From positions 124,001-188,000 of the forward strand of contig CANTFL010000563.1 of NCBI GenBank assembly GCA_947650285.1: DNA of 64,000 nt. Direction: 5' to 3'. Below, one piece after another: positions 1-13,243 of the stretch; positions within the stretch are counted from its first letter, which is position 1, and every line of letters begins with the position of its first letter. The stretch comes from Hyaloperonospora brassicae (lineage: Eukaryota > Oomycota > Peronosporomycetes > Peronosporales > Peronosporaceae). A program made the position numbers and the translations under genes. The notes under the pieces are model-generated. The model saw nothing but the letters and a program-made list of their open reading frames with translations. It ran no database searches and was not told the DNA's origin.

Positions 1-3000
1 TTTGCCTAGATGACGGATCGACTTTATTACCTTTGAAGCACGCATGATCTCCACACGTTTATCTTGCACTAATGTGGCATTCTGCCGAAGAATGATTTTT
101 ACGCGTTCTTAATGTACCGGCGCAGTATATGCAACTAGATGATATACATTGTCTACTGCTGGAAACAATTAGCTCGTCATCTGAAAAGGCTACAGCGACC
201 CGACCTATGCCTTCAGCGACTTGACTCCATACAAGTCAATTAGGGTATAATTTAAACAATCTATCGACTCGCAACTGGACAAGAGTCGAACAGAGCTCGC
301 AATATGCTACCGGCTTGTGCTCATCAAAAATTTTTCATAAGCTGATAGCCATTGTTAACTCCCTCAGCCAACATTACCTATTGACGCTACCACCAGTCCA
401 AGCTAAGACTTTCTAGGTTAAAGTACAGGCACAATCCAATCGGATAAAATATCGTCGGAATGGCATAGGCTTGGTTGTATATGTTCGCATGTATGAACTC
501 CCTAGATATGTCGCTTTTGCTGTGTTGCGAAGCCTTCATTTTCGACTATCTGTCCTATTTGTGTCTCAACCATGCACATTAATGACAAAATGTACTCGGT
601 TATTTACGTAATTATTGTGAGTTACACGTCGTACATCCGTCTAGGTTCAACGAGTGGTTTTGAAATCATAAAACCCGCCGACCTCAGCGATCATTGATTT
701 CGACATTGCAGAGAGCATTTGTAATAGTCGCCGACAACAATTCCATGAGATGTTATGTATGTGTCGCGATAAAGAGTAAGATACTCTGTACGACTTCACT
801 GCACCACAGTTGGGAATGAGTAATCGTCAATGTAATTCGGCGATATTTTCAATCTATTATCCCATCAATGGGAAGACGTTGTTTATCCGTATTAGCCGAA
901 ATAATATCAACCTGAAGTAACTAGAATTTTTATGACAACCACCGCTAGGGCGTGGAGGAACCTTATACATTACACAGAAGATGGGGGAAAGTTCGCGAGG
1001 TCCAATATTTATTAGAAATATTTGGCAGACTTTCACGCATCACCAACATAAGACTGGGTAAAAATGCTCAGTGCTCGGACGCGTACCGGATATAGATGTC
1101 ACCTATAACAGCTTGCACGTAGCCGCAACGAACGTTGCATAAATTGTTAGATGTATTCGCTTTTACGGCTAATTTACTTTTATCTTGAATTATAAGTGTA
1201 AAAAGGCAGTTCGGACGTCAAGGAAGCATTTGTCTACGTGTAGATATCTAAAGTGATAAAAATATATGACTCTCATATTAGCACGGAAGATGTTGACATG
1301 CACAACCAAGCGATCGCACGAGTGTACCCATATCAAAATGGTGTAAATAAGAACTCATGTGAGGTAACAGACCCAAATGAAGGTTGCAGCTACCCAGCAA
1401 GGCGCGATTCGAAACGGAAGACGTATCTGTCGTATTCGAAAAAACGTTGTTGTATCCCGACGCAAAAGCCCAATTTGTGTACATAATCTGGTCTTGTTGG
1501 TGTGCGTTGTGACTTTCTTTTAAAATAATGTTCGCGAACTATTGCGTAACATTTTGTTGTGAAGATTCAATTAAAAATTTAAGTCCGATATACCCTTATC
1601 TTTCACGCCCAGAATGCTTATATCAATAGCTCTTTCAAAAGTGCGAACAATAATTTTAACTTACAATGTGTCATCACCGCCACAGCGGATAAAATTCTTG
1701 GTGGTCTTAACGGTACATACTGCAGCCACAATCCTATTATATGCGATCTACATACAACGATCTACTAACGGAGCTTGTTGCAATTGTAGCCGAAATTGGG
1801 GCCATAGTTGCAATCGCCACCGTCTCATGAGTTTTAGCCATATCTGGCGTGCACCAAATATTGGCGTGGGACACAAGCATTATTTTTGCTACATATTCTC
1901 TTATTGATACACTGACTCAGGCCACATGTCGAGAAAAGTTCTCATCGCCGATGCTTTACATAAGTCAAGTTGGAGGTTGTGGGGAATCTATCAGCAGTTT
2001 TTTAGATTTTTATCAACATCAACTCGAAAGCAAACATAGAGCAGGATGTTGATCTGTATATGTGCCAATGGACAAATCCGCGAAAGGGCCACAAGCTTGA
2101 TTTATACCTTTTTATTCCTTCTAAATCTCGTGATCCGTCAGCTTCGACGAGCAGTCTAATTATCTTTGTTGACATTAAAAAGATCCCAAATTTATAGATT
2201 CGAAATCAGAAACATGTTTATTGAGCCATCCACTCTTTATTAGCCCACATTTCCTCTTTAACTTCCTTTGCATCGATGTTGTTCCTTCCCACATCAACAA
2301 CATTCAAGATTGCAGAAGAATGTCATATATTCCAGTATATGTGAAGCAGTTAAAAACGTTATCGACTATGTTGTTGTAATAGGTAACTCATCAGCTCACG
2401 GTAGTAAGCTAGTAGAATTGAACATATGCTTACAGTATCTTACTAACATCGTCGCGTCAGCACATGCAAAAGGTGCTTGCGGTCATACCGCCGATTAAAT
2501 GCTGCGATAAAGTCTCAATGCATCGGCTATATCGATGATGTCGTTTTGTGGAAGCAAGCTGAGCTTGATATTGGACGAACGCTGCTGACATGTGATATTC
2601 GATGGGTCATTGTCTATAAATGGATATTTTTTACTCTTCTTTCTCTAAATAATACGTATCATACAAATCAACGATACACAACTTGTTGGTTTTCAGCTGA
2701 CCATGTAAATTCATTAATTCGTCCACAATGCAAGACAATTGTGAAAAATTCGCATCCCTAAGCGTTGGTGTTTTAAAGAGAAGCATAAGTGCTTAGCCTG
2801 ACGCCTGGTTTATGTACCGCGACTCAAGATTTTTTCTGAATAAAGGTTTCAGGTTGTAAGACCTACTGGAAATTGCAGTAAGCATAACAAAAATTAGTCT
2901 TATTAGAGAATACCAGTGCTTACCTTGTGTCATTAAAAAATCAATTATCCACATGCACATGATTTGATTATTTTATCTTTTATCCTTCCATGCTTATATT

Positions 3001-4988
3001 TGCAATAGTTCTACAAATTCATTTGGTCATATTCGGGTTCAGCTATAAATAAAAAAAATCCCTCAGCCTGATTCATGTCCAAGCATCATGCCGACCTTAT
3101 TCGGCACTGACATCCTATAGATCGGGAAGCGCAATTGGACATAGCATCCACGTACATCGAACCATTTTTGCAGTTTATGCGGATAGCTCGAAGTTTGAGA
3201 CCCTTGTTCGAATTAGAACAGGTATGACTGCGAGAAAGTGATGATGCCTTCTGTAGTACTACGCAATTCGGAAAGCCGCCGGGAGTTTGCGCGGATGCGG
3301 TCTCCGTTGACAATCAATTCGCGTTTTGTACTGCTGACCCCAAAGGACTACATCTTCTAAAATATAGGATGTTAGATCGGGCGCAGGCGTATTTTTTTTA
3401 TGGCTGCTTAGCTTCACGGTTTCCAAATTTTCCCTGTTACAAGGGGTTTGCTGATTTATGCGTGTTGTATAGGTTAGCAAGATGAAACTTATTCGTTGCC
3501 CATTTAGCAAATGACGTCTGAGATTTGCCCATATTGCCCACCTTTTCTTCGTATAGCTGCAGACGCTGTCCAATTTACACCGGGTTTGCGACATCTTTAG
3601 CTGATCAAGAGGGTAACTCAACAGGCAAGATTATTTGTATGCCCCACACATAAGCTTAAATATGCGGTGCAAAACTTATATCACCGGATAAAAATTTAGG
3701 GCCGTGTACCACACGTTTATGCACGTAACGAACTAATCAGGAAATTCAAATTAAATCATACAATAACGGCGTATGCAGTTTCAAAGATGGGTACATTAAT
3801 GACTTCTTCCATGAAGAATCGGGAGTGTTCTGAAAGCTTGGACTCGTTTTATTAATGTAATTCGTTTTATATAAGTACATTGCATGAAAATCCTAATTTA
3901 TAGCTTCCTCTGCTAAGTTTAAGAAAGTTTTACCCATAATTCACATAATTAGTATCGATCACGACCCCATGTCTTACGCAGCTTCGCAAGCTCAGCAGTA
4001 TTATTCCGTCGTCCAATTAAGGGGAGTGTAACGAGATTGTGCCGCGCATAACATTTTCTGCCGTATATTGAGGGAATGAGTGGTAGGACGATGCGTGTTC
4101 AGCAATCGGACGACAATCTGATCACTGATGGTTGAGACACAAAGGTTGCAGTTGTGTGAGCTTCTAGAAGTGAGATCCGGAAGCTAGTATGTTATCACAT
4201 GTTTGCAGTACATCGAAATGAGCAAGACAGACAGCGATAGACAGCGACATGCATCGCAACGATTTGCTTTCCATTTTTTGCTGTAAAAGGCAAGCGCTAG
4301 TAGCTAAAATTATGCCCGTATGGCTGCTACCCATCTTCACTAAATTCTCATGCAGACCACAGAGTAATGACGTCCATTTTCGTTGCGCATCTCATCCCCT
4401 CAAAGCCCATAATGAACAATGTGCACCATACTGATCACAAATATCCTGAAAATCATTCTTTCTCTCATATTTCCCCTCGTCCGGCCTTTTATACCACGAA
4501 TGAAGTCGGACGATCAACTGTTCGCCTTGTACATCGTTGCTGTATACTTGAACAAAACGCGGCTCTGGGGAAAGAGCTTGTTCAACATTACGTCAATTAT
4601 CGAGACAAGCGGAACGTAATTTCACAAACATATGTGGCGTAATGAGCTCCCCTGGCGTGTGACGCTAATTTAAGTTCCAAAATACGAGCGCATTCCTGCA
4701 TCAACGCGCACGTGGGCAGCTCCTCATCGATCCAATGTTGACGTAGCAGCTTCGTCTTCCACTGCATCCGAATTGCACATCTACAAGAGGTCACATACTG
4801 TTATCGAGGCGTCAAGTTCAACGAATCGGCAGCACGTTTAAGTGAAAGGCTGACCGTATCACGTCTTCTCGATCCCAACGAAAGTCTTCTCGAGCACTAT
4901 GGACACTACCAATTTGTACAACCGTAGCCTGCAGTGACTGATGTGGAACGAGTATATGGCATCGTCTTCGTACCCAGACATATTAGAA
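1..4988. other. Intergenic, decayed sequence without a recognisable gene
   Basis: No reading frame here looks like a conserved gene; the longest is a 120-codon frame on the minus strand at 3259-3621 with no recognisable motif. A stop-free stretch on the plus strand ending at 4924 reads as protein-like (for example the segment RLLDPNESLLEHYGHYQF) and stops about 60 bases before the outer edge of the neighbouring LTR. It could be the tail of an older gene truncated by rearrangement, but it has no recognisable start or family. Base composition is mixed and no tRNA, rRNA or tandem array was seen. Confidence 0.5.
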
Positions 4989-5459
4989 TCTAACGGGGCA
5001 CGATCTCACCAGATGACTGATAAGACATTGTGTTGACTGAACTCAAGGCTGCGTACTCCCGACGCCTCGTTCACGTGACGTGAGGAAGTGCGAGGAAGTA
5101 TTTAAAGCTAGGAAGATTCGTTTAAGGTGGAAAGTAGAACCGTGTTCAATATAGTTATGCTTGTAATAACCGTCTTTGTCTTGGATTAACCATGTCAAAC
5201 TACAATAGTCTATGTGGGTTTCTTGATCACCACCCATTGCGCGCGTCCAGCAGCGATTGGTGGTTTATCTAATTATTCTAGTTAATGTAGTGTGTACATC
5301 AACCATTTGGGAAAGAACCCAAGAATATTATCCTCGGGGGTAATATTCCATCAACATCTCCTGTTCTCATATAATGTTAATTAATATTTATCGAAACCGA
5401 TCTGATTTAAAAATTGACTCATTCGTTTCAAATCTACGTAACCGGCTCACCCCTATACA
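4989..5459 (-). repeat. 3' LTR of copy 1 (diverged)
   Basis: This matches the 5' LTR at 12780-13243 along its length but with many substitutions and small indels, roughly one difference in ten by eye. It is the most diverged of the four LTRs of the two copies. On the minus strand it begins TGTATAGGGG and ends with an eroded CCGTTAGA instead of CCGTTACA. The conserved structured box shared by LTRs in this window lies at 5226-5264. The stem-loop near the LTR end has decayed here by a few mismatches. Confidence 0.85.
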
Positions 5460-5639
5460 TCATCTCCGTTAACCATCCTTCACTTTAGTAGCTGATTTAT
5501 TTGATTGGTAACAAATTCACCACCGTGTTGTCGCTCTAGGGAAAAGAGATCAATTATCGGTTTTGACCAGCTCATTTCAGCTTTTCAGCGCATAACAAGT
5601 TGTTCTATGCGCTGCACGAACATGGCCGTCTATGAAGTT

Positions 5640-6790
5640 GCTGCACAGATGAGTGCAACCTGAGATCAAGCAAGCCAAGACTCGCTATCAGGCGTCGAGG
5701 CGCCTGCTGCTGATGAACAGCCTGCAAAACCTGACGGTGCAGGTGCACGTGGTCATCCACGTGCAGCTTCTACATCCGTAGCTTCGGCTGTGGGTGTAGT
5801 CCCATGGACGACGACTCACAAATAGAGGTTGTCTATTCGGACGAGTTGGACACCCAGTCCTTCTCAAAGTCGCCCGCAAGCCCGGCCGTTCGGCTATGGG
5901 TGCAGAAACGACGACGACTATGTTTCCTGACAGTGTCTGAAAGACTCACCACCATCATATGTTCGGTTCATCCGACGAGTCTGGGTACTCGTCGCGGGGA
6001 TCGGACCGGTCGCGCTTGAATTCTTATGATGCGAGTGCGAAACATGAGGACGTTACTCATCGTGATGATGCCGATCAATCTTCACGGAGGCAATCCCAGT
6101 GGTTGTGGCGATCGTAGTGCCGCCATTTATATCGGCGCTGAGGAGGAGAAGCAGGATGGTAACTTGTTCCGATCTGCTACTGAATTTAACACCATTGATC
6201 CCTTCTTAACGCAATATGAAGCATTGGTAAGGTTACACCACTAATAGATATCGGATCCCAATCATCTATTCCTCAGGACTCAACAGTCTTGATGTCAGTG
6301 CGAGTGATTATCGCATTAAGCATGATTTTTACATACATGTATTTTGAAAACATTGATGGTACCACGGCAAGCGCAACCGAGACGACGTTTCGTTGGTGCA
6401 GGCGTGGAACTCTTTCATCGACGACATTGAAAATGTTGACTGTGACGCGTGGTTAAATAAACTTTTTGAAGCTCTCAATAAGTTTGGACACTAGTCGCTA
6501 CCGGTGCTCGGTATAAATTTTACCAATCGTCTCGAGAGGCAGGATAACCTTGCCTGTCGTGGGTAGAGAACTATCAGAGTTGTGCTGCCAACTCTCTTCG
6601 CGCCCCTATAGAGGACTTCCTACCTAATTAGCCATAAATGAGGGCGCGCATCTCGTACGAGTTGCACAAAGGAAATAAGACGTTCGAATCCCTTTACGAA
6701 CGCGCCGGGCATTCGTTTGACAATAAATTTTATCGTAAAAAGGTGCGTCTCGTCGTTCCGCTCGACGAGATTAGGAACATCCACCATCTG
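5640..6790 (+). pseudogene. Antisense reading-frame remnant downstream of pol, copy 1
   Basis: Between the chromodomain and the 3' LTR, on the strand opposite to gag-pol, the sequence reads as a broken protein. Segments in order include HPRAASTSVASAVGVVPWT (about 5750), FGSSDESGYSSRGSDRSRLN (about 5960), NLFRSATEFNTIDPFLTQYE (about 6165), WNSFIDDIENVDCDAWLNKL (about 6410) and YELHKGNKTFESLYERAGHS (6658). The first part is rich in Ser, Asp, Ala and Pro. The counterpart in copy 2 stays protein-like despite many base changes. The family was not recognised. It could be a captured host gene, an antisense gene of the retroelement, or a nested older element. Its last part overlaps the antisense of the chromodomain end. 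Confidence 0.5.
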
Positions 6791-8560
6791 CCGAGAGCGC
6801 GGCTCCCACCTGTTCCACAAGGATGGAGACTCCCGCCACAGAACGAGATATCTCGTCGTCGATCCTAAACAGTCACGGTGATGTTCAAATACGCTCCACA
6901 ATGAAGCGTCGACCCTCGTGTGAGTCCACCAAGGTATGTTGTGGAATGGAAAATCTCCTCCAAGTCGTTCGACTCACCATATCGACCCACACGAGATGGA
7001 TCGCGCAACTACTCGATTGCGCGAAGATTAATATCACGAGCGGGACAGATGCTGCGCTATGATCGATTCTTTGCGGAAGTACTGCAAGGATCATGAGGGT
7101 TATCGTGCGAAGGATCGTGCCGATTACGCCATCGCTCAGCTTCAGGTCCTGCGGGATGTCCTATCCATCGATGAAGAGCTGGCAACAGATCTCAGGGAGA
7201 TCTCCTCAATTGAGAGGAGAGGGGTTCTCCAGACGCATTTAGGCTGATCGCTTGAAGCGCGAGCGCAATAATCGGATGGAGATTCTTGAATAAAGGGACA
7301 ACCTTCATCGTCGGAAGAGGGCTCGTACTGACAGCACGGGTAGAGACGCCCGCTCGTAAAATGTAGGATGCGTACATGTTCTGCGCGGCAGCTCAATTGT
7401 GTATACGTTACCGTGTCGGCGGGGCAGACGAAAGGATCGATGTACTTTTGCAATAGTCTACTGGTGCCCATGTTAGTCACCACGGGTCTAGGTAGATTAA
7501 TAATACATAGTAGGACTAAATCGACTTCAACAAATGAAAGAACATTTGCAGTTCCTTTCTTTACAGCGTTTAGTTTTTGACAGTCCATCGCGTGTACGAT
7601 GGTGTCTTGCACGAAGAGGACCGCTGCTTCTCTATCCAGCAGAAAATCTTTTTGCTGACAAGTCATTTCTTTTTCCATTTCGTGTTGTGCAAACTGCAGA
7701 AAGTATCCTTTCCTCTTTATGTTCATCAGAGAGGGTGTCATCATCTTCGCTGGGATAGTCGTTCGCGATACTGATATAACAGAATTGTCATCGTCATCTG
7801 GCTCAATAGTAGCGTCATCGCTGTTATAGACATAATCTTCTTTTTCGTTGTTGACCTGATCAAGATAGGCATCATACGTGACAAAATTAGCGTCGTCACG
7901 TGATGGGCAGAAGCCAGAACGGTTTTTGATCGAACGAGTCCCTCCCCCCTTATTCAATAGAAATTTTTTAAAAGGGTGGGTAGAAGTGAGTGGCGTAATC
8001 CATCCACGAAGTACGGTGTGTGCTGGATTGAAGCATGCACCGAATTATTGACGGCGAAATCCACTGTCGGCAGGAAGCGCTCCAAATTTAGAACGAGTGG
8101 ACATACCCTCGAAGGATTTCTTCGAGGGAACTTTTTGCACGTTCCGACTGATCATCTGTTTCTAGATGGTCAGATGTTGACATCGTCAATCGAGTTCCAA
8201 GAGATCTGAATACGGATTGCCAAAATTCCACCAGGAACCGAGGATCACGGACAAACACGAATTCACGGGGACATTCGTAGAGTTGAAATATCGTGATGAT
8301 AAAGACGCAAGCACCGACCTGTGCCGCGATAGAATTGGGTGCTGCAGATAGATGCACTATCTTGCTGAGCCGGTCAGAAAACACAAGAATACCATTATTC
8401 TTGTGGTCGTCTTCGGGGAAACCGAATACGAAGTCCATGGAAACGGACTGCCAGCACTCTGCCGGACAGTAAGACGCTGTAAGGGTGCACGAGATGAACA
8501 AAGATGTTTTGCTCGTTGACAATCCTTGCAAGCACGAATGTACTTGCGCACAAACTAATA
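6740..8560 (-). pseudogene. pol: pol remnant, integrase and chromodomain, copy 1
   Basis: The integrase zinc region ends in CKDCQRAKH at about 8520-8531. The catalytic core (8088-8531) keeps the DDE pattern: MDFVFGFPEDD, then VRDPRF, then the Glu in the SLEEILRGYV region. The 271-codon frame 7142-7957 covers the C-terminal domain, with LLQKYIDPF resembling the GPY/F module and a SGRLYPCCQYEPSSDDEG tail in the ancestral frame. The chromodomain (about 6743-6938) reads SHEGRRFIVERI and then, after a frameshift, TRYLVLWRESPSLWNRWEPR. Chromodomains direct integration to marked chromatin. Copy 2 lacks one G at the equivalent of 7347-7352 and is shifted there. Confidence 0.88.
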
Positions 8561-8869
8561 CTGGTGGGCCAGTAAAAGTCGCGACTTACCGTAAGGTAAC
8601 TCTTTTACCTACCACAATGGCCACATGAAGCGGCATCGTGGCACTAATACATGATGCGAAAGCGCAAGTTGTTATGAGCGGGGACAACGACGCGAGGTGT
8701 GCGACGGCAACGGATGTATAATCCAGTAAAAATTTCGTGTTGTGTACCGATCGGATGAGAAGCGGTACAAAGCCGATAGATCTTGCAACAATTGACGAGT
8801 TGGATTCACAAGATGACCCATCTAGCGCAGAAAGTACTAATATTCTGAGAAGGCCTTTCTCACGTCGTC

Positions 8870-11639
8870 AATGTTAATTGACGACGGGAAAATGACTGTA
8901 AGTGTCCCAACAGTGAGCTTGAAATTGGGCCGGCACACAAGCGCATCAGCGACGACGTTTAGTAGGCCCGGGTTTTACTCAATGAAGAAGTGGTACTCCG
9001 CGAAGAAAGACAGCCACCGCGCCATTCTTTGCGAAATGTGTGCGCTGTTGAAGGCTGTGTGTAGTGACACATGGTCCTTATAGACGATGAGCGGTCTATC
9101 TGCCAAGAGATAGACACGAAACTTAGCCAGTGCATATTTCATTGCAAGGCGTTTCGTGTCATGCACTGGGTAACTACGCTCAGCAGCTTGCAGCTGACGA
9201 GATAGATCGGAGATGACGCGCTCTGATCCATCTGTGTCATATTACATCAGCGCACAGCCGATCTCAAAATCGCTGGCGTCACAGACGACATGGAATGGTA
9301 TTTTGTGGTCTGAAACCTCAAGTATGGGCGATTTCATCAAGCTATGCTCGATCCCTTCACAGAAACGCTGATAGTCAGCGTTCCATGACCACTAAACACC
9401 TTTCTTGAGTAAATAAGAAAGATGCAAGGTCATCTCGGCGTAGTTGCGAGAGTGCTTGTGCAAGTGCGTCGCAAGGCCAAAGGAGCTTACGAAGTCCCTT
9501 GCTTTCACTAGTACAGGCTAGTCGTTGATCGCCTTAACCTTTTTGGGATCAGGGCGCTCGCCGTGCTTACCCCAGATGCAAAGAAGAAGTAAAAGATCTT
9601 TAGCCGTGAATAGACACTCCTTGAAGTTGTCATACACCGTATGCTTGCGCATAAGTTGAAGAACCTGACGAAAGTGTGTTCTGTGGACACCCACGTCTGT
9701 CTTTCCGTTCGTAACCCGGCTATGGACAAACACATCGTCAAAGTAACTCGGTGCGAAATCCTGCACCAGTCTTAACAGATTTGTGACACATCTGTTGAAC
9801 GTTGCTGGGGTGTTACTTAGCCCCTATGACATCATTACCCACCTCCGCAGCATACTGGTGGAGGTGCTCACTGCTGTGTATTCTATACCCCGTTCACAAA
9901 TGAGGATCTGATACAATCCGTCCATCAAATCCATGGACGAGAAGACGGTACTCTGTGACATACAATCTATGATTACGTTCTTCCTCTGTATCGGCGTCTG
10001 AGCCGGTACCATTGCAGCATTCAACTTGATAAATGCGTGCACTATCCGCCATCCTCCTGTGGCCTTTCAGACACAGAAGGTCGGAGATCTGTGAGGGGAA
10101 GTTGAATCCCTCACATGGCCCGCTGCAAAGCGATCGGAAAAGAACTTGTCAAACGCTAGTACTGGCCCACGATGCAGTGGCCACAGCTTCATGACACAGT
10201 ACTTCGATCCCGGTTTGAGCTCAATGTCGTGTCGAGTGCCCTTATCCTTAGGCAACTTGGATGATACATATTCAGGGAATCGATCCCTGAATTCGATCAA
10301 ATCTTTATACAAAAAATTCGCCTGAAACAACTTCCAGGATTGAGACGTTTATCGCCCAATCCGAGTTTTCTCATTGAGAACACTTTCGTCCATCGATGAG
10401 CTGTTGAGAACATGTTCGTTCTCAGCAAATACTGTGGCCGACCGAATATCGGTCACGTACGCATACTCTGTGAAGAGTATGTAGATCTGCTTGACTTTAC
10501 CGCTACGCAAATCACGCAAGAAGTGCTTCGATTCTTGCGTTGACAATTGAGTTATCCCCGAAGTTAACTTCGGAGGCACAATCAGATCGAGCATATAAGC
10601 GCCCACGCTCGACCCGTCAATGACCAAGGCGTTCAACGTCTTGGTTTCTTCCTGGGAACCTGTTCCCACAAGTTGCTTAAGGCCCAATCACTCATCAAAT
10701 AACTTTTGCGGGATTCCCTCCTCAAGTACGTGGGGACCTATTACCTCGGCCTCTTCTGACCGTGGATGTGCAACCACAGTCAGGAACCGATGTTCTACAT
10801 TCTACTCTTCAGTTGACCTAGGATAATCGTGATGCCGTTTCTGAACTACCGTTTTGTTCTTCCTAGAATGTTGCCCGCTCGGAATGGATCCATGCCCCGG
10901 TCCACTCAAAATATTCGATTTGAGGACCCTCGACGATGCTTTTAAATATGTACAGCCGCCGGGAGCTTGCTCCACAGTGTAGTGATCAGCTACACTGAGG
11001 TCTTGTGCAGTCGTGCTAACGACCGTACCGCAAGTGAGGCCACCGCACTCACTCGCAGTCAATTTACACGATGGTGGACACTCCATGACGTTCATCAGAT
11101 GCCTATCTGATGAACAAGCGGCAGGCATCTTCTTGGATCGATTCTGCCAGCTCACTCTTGGCTCGTACCTTCTGAGCCAAGTTAATCCCAGGATGACATC
11201 AAATTTGTCATCCGGATCCAGTACGATGAAGTCGTCGTCCTACTGCTTGCTGTCTAACGTGTAGTGGACTCCTAATACACGTTTCTCAACGTTTATCGAT
11301 GCGCCTGGATCAACGCGTACCGTCATCCTCGTTAGAGGGATGTCGCGCTGAACGGTACCAAGCATATGACCCTCCAGTGACTGACGACGATCAAAGTTGT
11401 TCGACGCCCCACATTCAACTAGCGCACGAAGTTTCAAATTTGTTTGTCACTTCCAACTTCAGGGTGATGAGTGATATCTTATCACCAGGTGCAGCGATAC
11501 ACACTGACTGTGTATCCGGAGCTACTTTTGATACGATATTTGCAAATTCTCTTGAGGTCGCCAGATCAGTAGGATGCTCCGACCCAACTGACCCCGACCA
11601 TTTTTTGATGGTCCGCTTTGCTGTTGCGGTTTCGCAATA
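8870..11639 (-). pseudogene. pol: pol remnant, protease-RT-RNase H, copy 1
   Basis: A retropepsin-like segment at about 11133-11437 reads ALVECGASNNF, where the family normally has a D-S/T-G triad; the catalytic Asp is replaced. It is followed by the typical ILG-x-x-WL element. The RT region at about 9500-10330 has MDLMDGLYQILI and the catalytic box YFDDVFVHS (YFDD at 9734-9745). The RNase H at about 8883-9296 has VVCDASDFEIGCALM, then an in-frame stop, then YPVHDTKRLAMKYAL. Frames change several times, so no polyprotein can be made. The order and motifs are standard for Ty3/gypsy pol. Copy 2 has YFDDM in place of YFDDV. Confidence 0.88.
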
Positions 11640-12723
11640 GCGTTGGGCGTACGTCCATTGCTCTTTTTGGCAATCGGTCGCTCATTTCTCTCAGATCTGT
11701 TTGGTCCTGGTCATGGTGCACTACACTCATAAGCGTAGTGTTCTAACTTCTGACAGCGACTGCACTTCTTCAATCGCTCGTTGTTTGACGAACGAGGTAT
11801 CTCGCTCTCAACATAGCAGAGGTCCATTGGTTCGACCTCCAGTCTATCGTCGTCTTGGTGGGATATAAGAGCTCAGGCTAGTATGATCCTGTCTCATCCT
11901 AAGGTCCTCCTGCTCCGCAGTTGAGATTGCTTGTACAAACGTATCCAACTTTAAGTGAAATAGGTGGTACCTGACGTGACCATCTTCGAGCCATTGCATG
12001 AACAGATCAATTAACGTGTGTTCATGTACTGGGTTGACCGTTATACTACTGCGAAGAGTTTTATATGTTGAGCGTAGGCGTGCACATCACACTTATCCTG
12101 CTTGAGCTTCAAGAGCTCTGATCAAGCCCTGAACTCAGCCCGTGGCGGTTCAAACGTTTGTTGGAGCCGGGTCTTAAAGGCTTCAAGCGACTGAAAAGCA
12201 TATGGGTCGCTCATCTCCAGCCCTAAGGCCCAAGTTGTGGCACGTCCTATCCAGTGGGTTTTAGCAAATGTGAGTTTCATTTGCTCATCGTCGATGCGAC
12301 GGGCCTTTATCGATCTGTCTAGTTCGACGAATCATAACAACAGGGAGTCTTCCTCGACTTCTCTGTACTTGTAGATGTCAACCTTCGAGATTTCGGGACG
12401 AAGAGTGTGTGTCGTCCCGCTCACAGCAGCATTGAATTGCTGCTATCTCAACAGCTCTGTCTGTTGGGCACCGAGTTCTCCCATCCGCTTGGCCTGATGA
12501 GAGCTTTGCTGGTGAAGCAAGACTACTTTCTTTCTTCCGACGACAACTTCATTTTGAATGAACCTGGCTATAGCGGCATGGTGTTGGTCTCTATCAAGAG
12601 AATCTTGCATGGCGCTAATGGCGGTTTCGCCTACGGTAGAGCTCATACGTTCGGCCGCACTACATTCGATGTCACTTAGATAGCTAAAGCCTTCACGCGT
12701 GGCTTAGACGCTTTCCTCTTCAT
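11640..12723 (-). pseudogene. gag: gag remnant, copy 1
   Basis: The frame probably starts at the ATG at 12721-12723, soon after the primer binding site, and is interrupted by frameshifts and stops. An N-terminal open segment (12443-12646) is followed by capsid-like helical sequence with motifs such as FAKTHWIGRATTWAL. A retroviral zinc knuckle with the pattern CX2CX4HX4C (CSRCQKLEHYAYEC) lies at 11723-11764. Gag would form the virus-like particle and bind element RNA. The stop after the TELLR motif is also present in copy 2, so it predates the duplication. Confidence 0.8.
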
Positions 12724-12759
12724 CTAAAGGCTAAATGATTTGGCTGTAAATGTTGGACG

Positions 12760-12777
12760 GGCCAACAAGTGCTACCA
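12760..12777 (-). promoter_or_regulatory. Candidate tRNA primer binding site, copy 1
   Basis: Two bases inside the 5' LTR the minus strand reads TGGTAGCACTTGTTGGCC. It starts with TGG, complementary to the universal CCA tRNA end, at the expected place for first-strand priming. The same 18 bases occur at the same place in copy 2. The specific tRNA was not identified. Confidence 0.65.
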
Positions 12778-12779
12778 GG

Positions 12780-13243
12780 TGTAACGGAGCACGCTCTTAT
12801 CAGATGACTGGTAAGACCTTGTGTTGACTGAACACAAGGCTGCGTACTCCCGACGTACGTACACGTGACGTGAAGAAGCGCGAGGAATTAAATACATCTA
12901 GGAAGCTTTGTTTAAGGTGAAAAAGTAGAACTGTATTTAATATACGTATGCTTGTAATAAACCGTCTTTGTCTTGGATTAACTATGTGAAACTACAATAG
13001 TCTATGTGGGTTTCTTGATCACCACCCGTTGCGCGCGTCCAACAGCGATTGGTGATTAATCTGGTTAAAGTACGGTGTACATCAGCCATTTGGTAAAGCA
13101 GCCAAGAATATTACCCTCGGGGGTAATATTCCGTCAACATCTTCTCTTCTCGGGTAATGTTAATTGAATATTATCTGAATAGATAATATCCAAAAGTTGA
13201 TGCATTAGTATCATTTTTAATGAAACGGGCTCACGCCGTTACA
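12780..13243 (-). repeat. 5' LTR of copy 1
   Basis: A 464-bp LTR with terminal inverted repeats TGTAACGG and CCGTTACA. It is almost identical to the 5' LTR of copy 2 at 17650-18113. It contains the conserved 39-nt box (13018-13056) and a 9-bp stem-loop with arms CCTTGTGTT and AACACAAGG about 40 bases before its inner end. Promoter and polyadenylation functions are expected of any LTR but are not shown directly. Confidence 0.92.

Larger units (their letters stand above)
4989..13243 (-). mobile_element. Ty3/gypsy chromovirus-type LTR retrotransposon, copy 1 (inactive)
   Basis: Read on the minus strand this is a complete but dead element in the order LTR, primer binding site, gag, protease, RT, RNase H, integrase, chromodomain, LTR. 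That order, with integrase after RNase H, is the Ty3/gypsy order, and the C-terminal chromodomain marks a chromovirus-like lineage. The LTR ends are TGTAACGG and CCGTTACA at the 5' LTR. The coding region is broken by stops and frameshifts, many of them shared with copy 2. No matching target-site duplication flanks the element: the five bases next to the 5' LTR do not match those beyond the 3' LTR. It is 8255 bp long. Confidence 0.92.

Noticed and set aside
2477..2761. YIDDVV string resembling a reverse transcriptase catalytic box
   Set aside because: The flanking sequence does not fit Ty1, Ty3 or LINE reverse transcriptase and no other pol motif is nearby.
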